From Longimicrobiales bacterium (lineage in GTDB: Bacteria; Gemmatimonadota; Gemmatimonadetes; Longimicrobiales; Gaopeijiaceae), in contig JAPKBW010000007.1 in NCBI GenBank assembly GCA_028823235.1, positions 83,012 to 147,011 on the forward strand: a stretch of DNA of 64,000 nt. The letters run 5' to 3'. The position numbers were made by a program, and so were the translations under genes. Of the stretch, positions 56,914 through 64,000 are shown one piece after another (the first letter of the stretch is position 1; every line of letters starts with the position of its first letter). The notes beneath the pieces were generated by a model. That model was not told the origin of the DNA. It saw nothing but the letters and a program-made list of their open reading frames with translations, and did not search any database.

Positions 56914-57540
56914 ATGGTACAGCGGTCGATCGTGGTGGGAATCGCAGGGGGGAGCGCCTCGGGGAAGTCGACCGTGGTGAGGGAGCTGGTGCGCTTGCTG
57001 TTGCCTAATGAGACGTCAGTGCTGTCGCACGACGCATACTATCATGACCTGTCTTATATGCCGCTCGAGCAGCGCATCGAGGTCAATGTCGATCACCCCG
57101 ACAGCCTTGAGACATTACTCCTTAATGAGCACGTTGGCAGTCTCCTTGCCGGGCGATCAATTGAGGTGCCATCCTATGACTACGTCTCTCAGACACGGTC
57201 ACAACCTGGCGTTCACATTACTCCGGCTCCGGTAGTGATTATCGAAGGGCTCTTGGTACTCGGCGACCCGGCGCTCCGCGCACTCATGGACCTAGCAGTA
57301 TTCGTGGATGCCTCCGAGGCCGTCCGTCTCCAGCGGCGCATCGCTCGTGACGTCCTTGAGAGGGGCCGGAGCGAGTCGGAGGTTGTTGAACAACACCACG
57401 CACGGGTTCAGCCGATGCATGACGAGTTCGTCGAACCAAGCCGCCGGTCTGCCGACTTGGTGGTGCCCGAGGGGGGGCACAATCAGGCCGCTGTCGAAGC
57501 TCTCGCCGGTCAGGTAAGGGCCCTCCTTCACGGGGCTTGA
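56914..57540 (+). CDS. udk: Uridine kinase
   Basis: Phosphorylates uridine (and cytidine) in pyrimidine salvage. 208 aa from ATG 56914. Walker A GGSASGKST, then LSHDAYYHD, DHPDSLETLLL, PSYDYVSQTR and EGLLVLGDPALRALMDL fit Udk throughout, with FVDASEAVRLQRRIARDVLERGR as the lid. AGGGAC precedes the ATG; an ATG at 56899 is possible. It starts just after the rif terminator, so it needs a promoter inside rpoC or readthrough. Confidence 0.92.
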   Translation: MVQRSIVVGIAGGSASGKSTVVRELVRLLLPNETSVLSHDAYYHDLSYMPLEQRIEVNVDHPDSLETLLLNEHVGSLLAGRSIEVPSYDYVSQTRSQPGVHITPAPVVIIEGLLVLGDPALRALMDLAVFVDASEAVRLQRRIARDVLERGRSESEVVEQHHARVQPMHDEFVEPSRRSADLVVPEGGHNQAAVEALAGQVRALLHGA

Positions 57541-57626
57541 AGATGCCGCACCGAACCAAGTGAACGGTCCGAGAATCGCAGAGTTGAGCTTCTCTGAGTA
57601 GTGCGCAATTACGGGGTCAAGACCCG

Positions 57627-57655
57627 TTGACACTCCCGATACCCGTTTCTATCTT
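57627..57655 (+). promoter_or_regulatory. Promoter of the str operon
   Basis: A perfect TTGACA (57627-57632) is 17 bases from TATCTT (57650-57655), the strongest sigma-70-type match in the window. Start of RNA would be near 57662, giving a leader of about 98 bases before rpsL, which contains a terminator hairpin. Confidence 0.82.
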
Positions 57656-57704
57656 TCCCTGCTAGGTCGGAAAGGCGCCCGTAACATCATTGGCAGCCAA
57701 CACG

Positions 57705-57729
57705 ACGCGCCCCGGTTGGGCGCGTTTTT
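57705..57729 (+). terminator. Terminator hairpin in the rpsL leader (attenuator candidate)
   Basis: ACGCGCCC/GGGCGCGT (57705-57712 and 57718-57725) is a perfect 8-bp stem with loop CGGTT, running into TTTTT. It lies inside the leader, between the promoter and rpsL. The upstream GCGCCC (57675-57680) can pair instead with GGGCGC of the right arm (57718-57723), so a competing fold is possible. Confidence 0.75.
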
Positions 57730-57759
57730 CTTTCAAGGTTTGGAGCGGTAAGAGGCTAC

Positions 57760-58131
57760 ATGCCGACAATCACTCAGCTCGTGCGAAAGGGCCGCAAGGC
57801 CCAGGCGAAGAAGAACAAGGCGCCTGCCCTTCAGCGAAGTCCGCAGAAGCGCGGCGTCTGCACGCGTGTGTATACGACGACACCGAAGAAGCCGAACTCG
57901 GCACTTCGCAAGGTCGCCCGTGTGCGACTCACCAACGGCTTCGAAGTCACGGCCTACATCGGCGGAGAGGGACACAATCTCCAAGAGCACTCGATTGTGC
58001 TCATCCGCGGTGGTCGTGTGAAGGATCTTCCTGGTGTACGCTACCACGTCATCCGCGGCACGCTCGACGCCTCGGGGGTTGAGGCTCGTCGGCAGGGCCG
58101 CTCCAAGTACGGGGCCAAACGGCCCAAGTAA
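57760..58131 (+). CDS. rpsL: 30S ribosomal protein S12
   Basis: 123 aa. [12 protein letters not shown] at the N-terminus, [26 protein letters not shown] and the [17 protein letters not shown] segment at the decoding centre. Lys at the streptomycin-resistance position 43 region (TPKKPN) is wild type. First gene of the str operon, under the promoter at 57627. Confidence 0.98.
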   Translation: MPTITQLVRKGRKAQAKKNKAPALQRSPQKRGVCTRVYTTTPKKPNSALRKVARVRLTNGFEVTAYIGGEGHNLQEHSIVLIRGGRVKDLPGVRYHVIRGTLDASGVEARRQGRSKYGAKRPK

Positions 58132-58143
58132 GGCGATACATAA

Positions 58144-58614
58144 ATGAGCCGTCGTTCCCGTGCCGTAAGGCGAGAGACCCCACCGGATCCGAAATTCGAA
58201 TCCCGGTCAGTCACAAAGTTCATCAACAACTTGATGGTGGACGGAAAGAAGTCGATCGCGGAGAAGATATTCTATGACGCGATGGATCTCATGGAAGCCC
58301 GTTCTGGCCAGTCGGGTGTCGAGCTCTTTGAGCAGGCACTCGTCAACGCCAAGCCGGCCCTTGAGGTAAAAAGTCGGCGAGTCGGTGGTGCGACCTATCA
58401 GGTTCCGATCGAGGTTCGCCCTGATCGTCGGACCGCATTGGCGAGCCGTTGGCTAATTAGCTATGCGCGAAATCGTTCGGAGAAGAGCATGTCCGAACGG
58501 CTCGCAGGCGAACTTCTCGCCGCCAGTCGTGGCGAGGGTGGTACAATCAAGAAGAAAGATGACACCCACCGGATGGCCGAGGCCAACAAGGCCTTCGCCC
58601 ACTACCGTTGGTAG
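58144..58614 (+). CDS. rpsG: 30S ribosomal protein S7
   Basis: 156 aa. Initiates assembly of the 30S head. [52 protein letters not shown] and the C-terminal [20 protein letters not shown] segment are all standard. The rpsL-rpsG gap is 12 bases. A long structured spacer follows. Confidence 0.98.
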   Translation: MSRRSRAVRRETPPDPKFESRSVTKFINNLMVDGKKSIAEKIFYDAMDLMEARSGQSGVELFEQALVNAKPALEVKSRRVGGATYQVPIEVRPDRRTALASRWLISYARNRSEKSMSERLAGELLAASRGEGGTIKKKDDTHRMAEANKAFAHYRW

Positions 58615-58658
58615 TCGCGCAGGACTAGTAGGGCAGGACCGAAGCTCCCGACGCAGGT

Positions 58659-58780
58659 GGGGGCCACGAACAAAAGAGACGCGATGGCCCCCGGATCGCC
58701 GACGGGCCCTCTCCAGACCAGGGAGCGCGGATAGCCGAGGCCCGAAAGGGCCTAGGTGCAGAAAGCCACGCTCCTTTTTT
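58659..58780 (+). promoter_or_regulatory. Structured RNA element with terminator between rpsG and fusA
   Basis: Three pairings are visible in the 217-base spacer. GGGGGCCA/TGGCCCCC (58659-58666 with 58685-58692) is a perfect stem. AGGCCC/GGGCCT (58738-58743 with 58748-58753) is capped by a GAAA tetraloop. That hairpin lies inside GGAGCG/CGCTCC (58722-58727 with 58769-58774), which is followed at once by six T's. GGGCCC at 58704 offers alternative partners. It resembles a riboswitch-like or attenuator leader for fusA, or a 3'-end element of rpsG; no known class was matched. Confidence 0.55.
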
Positions 58781-58831
58781 CATGCCGCTTGCGGCTTGGA
58801 CAAACTGAGGATTAGAAGAAGGACCATATAG

Positions 58832-60934
58832 ATGCCTAGGGTTACACCACTTCCGCGCCTCCGAAATATCGGAATCATGGCGCACATTGATGCCGGTAAG
58901 ACCACCACGACTGAGCGCGTGCTGTTCTACACTGGCCGCGTCCATCGTGTCGGTGAGGTTCACGACGGTGCCGCGACGATGGATTGGATGGAGCAGGAGC
59001 AGGAGCGGGGCATCACCATTACCTCCGCCGCCACGACCGCTCACTGGACCCGTTTCGATGTAGAGCACCGCATCAACATCATCGACACGCCCGGGCACGT
59101 TGATTTCACCGCCGAAGTCGAGCGTTCACTTCGCGTACTGGACGGTGCAGTCGCGGTGTTCTGCGCGGTTGGTGGTGTCGAGCCCCAGTCGGAAACGGTC
59201 TGGCGCCAAGCCGATCGCTACGAGGTCCCGCGCATCGCCTTCGTTAACAAGATGGACCGCATCGGTGCCGACTTCATGAACGTCGTCGACATGATGAAGG
59301 ACCGCCTTGGTGCGAACGCGCATCCCGTTCAGTTCCCCCTCGGAGAGGGCGAACTGTTCACGGGTATGGTGGACATCATTGAGCGTAAGGCGATCATCTT
59401 CGAAGATGAGATGGGCTCGGACATTACAGTGGGTGAGGTCCCGGCCAGTCTCAAGGATCAGATCGAGGAGCTTCGCAGCACTTTATTAGAGGCCGTCGTC
59501 GAGCATGATGACGTGCTTATTGAGAAGTACCTGGCGGGCGAAGAGCTCACGGTTGAGGAATTCCGCTCTGCGGTTCGTTCTGCGACCAATAAGGGTGTGG
59601 TTTTCCCTGTGTTCTGCGGCTCGGCCTTTAAGAACAAGGGTGTCCAGGCGCTTTTGGATGGTGTGATCGATTACCTGCCGTCGCCGGTCGACGTCGAGTC
59701 GATCGAAGGACACTTGCCACAGCAGGACGAGACTGTTGAGACTCGTGAGGCGAGCGATGACGCCCCGTTCTCAGCTCTCGCATTCAAGATTGCTACGGAC
59801 CCCTACGTCGGTAAGTTGACGTTCTTCCGCGTATATTCCGGTTCGCTTCCTTCGGGCAGCTACGTATACAACGCGACGAAGGGGAAGCGGGAGCGTGTGG
59901 GTCGCATCCTGCAGATGCACGCGAACAAGCGGGATGAGCTCGACGAGGTGTTCGCAGGAGATATTGCGGCGGCCATTGGCCTTAAGGATGTGAAGACCGG
60001 GGATACACTCTGCATTGAGAGCGCGCCGATCATTCTCGAGGCCATGAACTTCCCTGAGCCCGTCATTGCGGTTGCGATCGAGCCTAAGACGAAGGTCGAC
60101 CAAGACAAGCTGACGAATGGCCTGATCAAGCTGGCCGACGAAGATCCAACGTTCCGCGTCTTTACCGACCCGGAAACGAATCAGGTGATTATCTCGGGGA
60201 TGGGCGAGCTGCACCTCGAGATCATCGTCGATCGACTCAAGCGTGAGTTTGGTGTCGAGGCCGGCGTTGGCCGTCCTCAGGTCGCCTACCGTGAGACGAT
60301 TCGAAATCGCGCAGAGAAAGTCCAAGCGAAGTTTGTTCGCCAGACCGGTGGTCGCGGACAGTACGGCCACGTGGTCATCAATATTGAGCCTGGCGATACG
60401 GGCAGCGGGTTCACCTTTGATGACAAGATCGTTGGTGGTGCTATCCCGCGTGAGTACATCAGTTCTGTCGAGGCCGGTCTTCGCGAGGCGCTCGATACGG
60501 GTATTCTTGCTGGATTTCCGGTGATCGATGTTAAGGTCGAATTGATCGATGGTTCTTACCACGACGTCGACTCAAATGAAATGGCGTTCAAGATTGCCGG
60601 TTCGATGGCCATGAAAGAGGGTCTGCGGAAGGCCAAGGCCGTCCTGCTCGAGCCAATCATGGACGTCGAAGTCGTGACGCCGTCCGATTACATGGGCGAC
60701 ATCATTGGTGACCTTTCGTCACGTCGAGGAAAGATCGGCGGCATGACTGAGCGGGCGGGTGCTCGTGTGATCGGTGCCTCGGTGCCGCTCGGCGAGATGT
60801 TCGGCTACTCGACGACGCTCCGATCCTTGAGCCAAGGACGGTCCGTCTTTACGATGCAGTTCGCACAGTACGAAGAGGTCCCCAAGTCGAAAGCCGAAGA
60901 GATTATGTCGGCTACCGGCGGCGGTTCCGACTGA
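58832..60934 (+). CDS. fusA: Elongation factor G
   Basis: Drives tRNA-mRNA translocation. 700 aa. G-motifs [35 protein letters not shown] and NKMDRIGAD; domain [24 protein letters not shown]; domain [14 protein letters not shown] with the downstream [10 protein letters not shown] tip region and domain [15 protein letters not shown] structured spacer with a terminator precedes it, tuf follows after 37 bases. Confidence 0.98.
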   Translation: MPRVTPLPRLRNIGIMAHIDAGKTTTTERVLFYTGRVHRVGEVHDGAATMDWMEQEQERGITITSAATTAHWTRFDVEHRINIIDTPGHVDFTAEVERSLRVLDGAVAVFCAVGGVEPQSETVWRQADRYEVPRIAFVNKMDRIGADFMNVVDMMKDRLGANAHPVQFPLGEGELFTGMVDIIERKAIIFEDEMGSDITVGEVPASLKDQIEELRSTLLEAVVEHDDVLIEKYLAGEELTVEEFRSAVRSATNKGVVFPVFCGSAFKNKGVQALLDGVIDYLPSPVDVESIEGHLPQQDETVETREASDDAPFSALAFKIATDPYVGKLTFFRVYSGSLPSGSYVYNATKGKRERVGRILQMHANKRDELDEVFAGDIAAAIGLKDVKTGDTLCIESAPIILEAMNFPEPVIAVAIEPKTKVDQDKLTNGLIKLADEDPTFRVFTDPETNQVIISGMGELHLEIIVDRLKREFGVEAGVGRPQVAYRETIRNRAEKVQAKFVRQTGGRGQYGHVVINIEPGDTGSGFTFDDKIVGGAIPREYISSVEAGLREALDTGILAGFPVIDVKVELIDGSYHDVDSNEMAFKIAGSMAMKEGLRKAKAVLLEPIMDVEVVTPSDYMGDIIGDLSSRRGKIGGMTERAGARVIGASVPLGEMFGYSTTLRSLSQGRSVFTMQFAQYEEVPKSKAEEIMSATGGGSD

Positions 60935-60965
60935 TAACAACACCCTAGACTGAGCTAGAAGAGGG

Positions 60966-62174
<1,209 letters not shown>

Positions 62175-62230
62175 GGGCAATTCCCTTGACTTCTTTTGTG
62201 CGACGCGGCACCAGCCGAATGTTGCTTAGA

Positions 62231-62252
62231 GGGGTTCCAGGGACTGAACCCC
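62231..62252 (+). promoter_or_regulatory. Hairpin in the tuf-rpsJ spacer
   Basis: GGGGTTC/GAACCCC (62231-62237 with 62246-62252), 7 bp, no T-run. A TTGACT at 62186 resembles a -35 but no good -10 follows. In E. coli the S10 leader is the target of L4 autocontrol; whether this hairpin plays that part is open. Confidence 0.3.
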
Positions 62253-62310
62253 GGGCTACCAGCGCGGACGCGGGCACAGTGCCTGATCCACGCGACAGGT
62301 GAGAAAACGA

Positions 62311-62619
62311 ATGTCAGACAGAATCAGAATTCGACTTAAGGCGTTCGACCACTGGGTGGTCGATCAGACGGCGGCGGACATCGTCCGTACCGCGCAGAAG
62401 ACGGGGGCGTCTGTACGTGGACCGATCCCGCTTCCGACGCGGCGCGAGCGTTGGACTGTTCTCCGTGGGCCACATATCGACAAGAAGAGCCGTGAACAGT
62501 TCGAGTTGCGCACTCACAAGCGACTCATCGATATCGTGGATAGCCGCCCCCAGACGATCGACGCGTTGACCAAGCTGGATCTGCCAGCCGGTGTCGACGT
62601 TGAGATCAAAGTCGACTGA
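62311..62619 (+). CDS. rpsJ: 30S ribosomal protein S10
   Basis: 102 aa. [16 protein letters not shown] at the start, [35 protein letters not shown] in the core and the C-terminal VDVEIKV. ATG 62311 is preferred over 62299. Also NusE, partner of NusG. Its TGA overlaps the ATG of rplC. Opens the S10 operon. Confidence 0.97.
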   Translation: MSDRIRIRLKAFDHWVVDQTAADIVRTAQKTGASVRGPIPLPTRRERWTVLRGPHIDKKSREQFELRTHKRLIDIVDSRPQTIDALTKLDLPAGVDVEIKVD

Positions 62620-63236
62620 TGGCCGGGTTGATCGGAAAAAAGGTCGGGATGACCCGAATCTTCAATGATGCGGGGGTGCAGATCCCCGTTACCGTCATTG
62701 AGGCCGGGCCGTGCCCTGTCGTTAGCGTGCGTTCGCAGGACCAGGATGGCTACCAAGCTGTTCAGCTCGGGTACGGTGCGCAAAAAGAAAAGCGCACTAG
62801 TGGTGCGGAGATGGGGCATGCGGCTAAGGCCGGCCTCGAGGCCGCCCCGCGCCTGATGCGAGAGTTCCGCACGGAAAACGGCGATGATTATGTAGTGGGC
62901 CAGGAGCTCACTGTCGAATTGTTTGAGGCCGGGGACCGGATTAAGGTCACAGGTCGCTCCAAGGGTAAAGGATTCCAGGGTGTGGTTAAGCGCTATGGAT
63001 TCGCGGGTCGGCCGGCATCACACGGTCACCCGATGTCCCGTACCCCGGGTTCGCTCGGGCCGGGAACAGATCCCTCTCGCGTCATCAAGGGCAAGAAAAT
63101 GCCTGGACGCATGGGCGGGGAACGCACGACAATCCGGAATTTGCAGATCGTCCGCGTCGATGGCGCGCGCAATCTGTTGTTCGTGAAGGGCGGTGTTCCG
63201 GGCGCCCGTGACAGTTACGTCCTGATCTCGAAGTAA
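62619..63236 (+). CDS. rplC: 50S ribosomal protein L3
   Basis: 205 aa. [37 protein letters not shown], the [14 protein letters not shown] finger loop near the peptidyl transferase centre and [18 protein letters not shown] are all typical. ATG overlaps the rpsJ stop; rplD begins 5 bases after. Confidence 0.97.
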   Translation: MAGLIGKKVGMTRIFNDAGVQIPVTVIEAGPCPVVSVRSQDQDGYQAVQLGYGAQKEKRTSGAEMGHAAKAGLEAAPRLMREFRTENGDDYVVGQELTVELFEAGDRIKVTGRSKGKGFQGVVKRYGFAGRPASHGHPMSRTPGSLGPGTDPSRVIKGKKMPGRMGGERTTIRNLQIVRVDGARNLLFVKGGVPGARDSYVLISK

Positions 63237-63241
63237 GGCCA

Positions 63242-64000
63242 ATGTTTAAGGCACGCACCTACAAAGCCGACGGCAAGAAGGGGAAGGCGCAGTCTTTGCC
63301 TGACTCCATCTTCGACGGCGTCGTGAATGAGGGGGCCATGCACCAAGTGGTGAAGGTCTACCTTTCTAACCAACGCCAAGGCACATCGGCTGCGAAAACC
63401 CGCTCTGAGGTTCGGGGTGGGAGTCGCAAGCCATGGCGCCAGAAGGGCACCGGTCGGGCCCGTGCGGGAACGACTCGTGCCTCGCAGTGGGTAGGCGGTG
63501 GTGTTGCGTTCCCGCCCATCCCCCACTCGTGGCGGAAGGGACTCCCCAAGAAATTGCGGAACCTGGCTCGTCGTTCGGCCCTCAACGATCGCGCCGAGCA
63601 CGATCGCGTAGTCGTCGCAGAGCTTCCCTCCATGGACGCTCCGAAGACCCAGGCATTGCTCGGTTTCGTCGGCGCGCTCGCACTGGAGGGGAAGACGCTG
63701 ATTCTTACGAACGGTAAGAACGACAATATCTATTTGTCGTCGCGGAACCTGGACAAGGTTTCGGTTCTGCGCTTTGGCGACGAATCGGTGTACGACGTTC
63801 TGTGGGCTAACACAGTGGTCATCGAGAAGGGCTCATTCGCCGCCGTGGCACCCGCGGAGGAGGAGGTGGCTGCAAAGCCCGAGGCCGAGAAAAAGGTCGC
63901 TCCCAAGAAGAAGGCCGCTCCGAAGAAGGATGCCGCCCTGAAGAAGGATGCCGCCCCGAAGAAGAAGGCCGCCCTGAAGAAGGATGCCGCCCCGAAGAAG
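63242..64000 (+). CDS. rplD: 50S ribosomal protein L4, partial, with Lys/Ala-rich C-terminal extension
   Basis: Open to the window edge (253 codons, no stop). The first ~205 residues are a complete L4: VYLSNQRQGTSAAKTRSEVRGG, KPWRQKGTGRARAG and the globular C-terminal part ending VVIEKGSFAAV. L4 normally ends about here. Instead the frame goes on through an acidic linker (EEEVAAKPEAEKK) into repeats of the type AAPKKD/AALKKD, at least 47 residues, coded by near-identical 18-21 base units. The tail is likely disordered and RNA-binding. In other bacteria L4 also represses the S10 operon. Confidence 0.93.
   Translation, partial: MFKARTYKADGKKGKAQSLPDSIFDGVVNEGAMHQVVKVYLSNQRQGTSAAKTRSEVRGGSRKPWRQKGTGRARAGTTRASQWVGGGVAFPPIPHSWRKGLPKKLRNLARRSALNDRAEHDRVVVAELPSMDAPKTQALLGFVGALALEGKTLILTNGKNDNIYLSSRNLDKVSVLRFGDESVYDVLWANTVVIEKGSFAAVAPAEEEVAAKPEAEKKVAPKKKAAPKKDAALKKDAAPKKKAALKKDAAPKK

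Noticed and set aside
58738..58775. Cyclic di-GMP (GEMM-I) or tetrahydrofolate-type riboswitch at the rpsG-fusA spacer
   Set aside because: A GAAA loop and a GCAGAAAGCC segment recall parts of such RNAs, but the required core positions and order do not match, and fusA is not a usual target.
62186..62214. Promoter for the S10 operon from TTGACT at 62186
   Set aside because: No acceptable -10 lies 16-18 bases downstream, so it is not called as a promoter.

Overview
The window comes from a moderately high-GC, Gram-negative bacterial chromosome. Signal-peptide outer-membrane proteins, a lipobox gamma-glutamyltransferase, a periplasmic Tat-exported PhoX protein and a gluzincin/PD40/beta-barrel surface protein point to a double-membrane cell. 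A QC-like M28 lipoprotein, a B12-dependent ribonucleotide reductase and a fused branched-chain 2-oxoacid dehydrogenase E1 would suit Gemmatimonadota or a close relative. That placement is inference from gene content; no rRNA is present. There are no mobile elements, CRISPR arrays or phage genes.

Region 1 (1-42922) is housekeeping and cell-envelope metabolism. It starts with a MoeZ-type sulfur-carrier adenylyltransferase, a small beta-barrel protein, a decayed LVIVD-repeat gene, a fused E1 alpha/beta 2-oxoacid dehydrogenase and a thioredoxin-like DUF255 protein. A tight run from 7156 to 9615 holds two small proteins, a VTT membrane protein and a dephospho-CoA kinase fused in frame to a PHP phosphoesterase. 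Then come NrnA-like DHH, a hypothetical, Fur, agmatinase, CcdA, an ABC exporter with gamma-glutamyltransferase, MurQ, a GT39-like membrane protein, the peptidase/PD40/barrel protein, NrdJ, a TPR protein, PhoX, an M28 lipoprotein, a nitrilase, a cysteine-rich YggX-like protein, a DksA-like protein and RNase D. The stretch ends with pyruvate kinase, a PhnP-like MBL protein, Pgi, YtxH, a YihY/BrkB relic, SmpB, an N-acetylmuramoyl-alanine amidase, a probably frameshifted small gene, PyrD, PyrF and CysS.

Region 2 (42999-56816) is a tRNA-tuf-rif superoperon: tRNA-Thr(UGU), tRNA-Tyr(GUA), tRNA-Gly(UCC), tRNA-Thr(GGU), tuf, rpmG, secE, nusG, rplK, rplA, rplJ, rplL, rpoB, rpoC. It closes with a strong intrinsic terminator. 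The tRNA order is that of the E. coli tufB locus. A uridine kinase follows.

Region 3 (57627-64000) is the str operon running into the S10 operon: rpsL, rpsG, fusA, a second tuf, rpsJ, rplC and a partial rplD that leaves the window. The two tuf genes are, as far as read, identical over about 1.2 kb. The most interesting signals are regulatory RNA candidates in this translation cluster: a promoter followed by a terminator hairpin with a competing pairing before rpsL, a large structured element ending in a terminator between rpsG and fusA, and a hairpin flanked by 11-nt direct repeats between rplL and rpoB. A terminator-like hairpin also sits before nrdJ. Protein oddities include the CoaE-PHP fusion, a nine-lysine run in RpoB and a lysine/alanine repeat tail on ribosomal protein L4.
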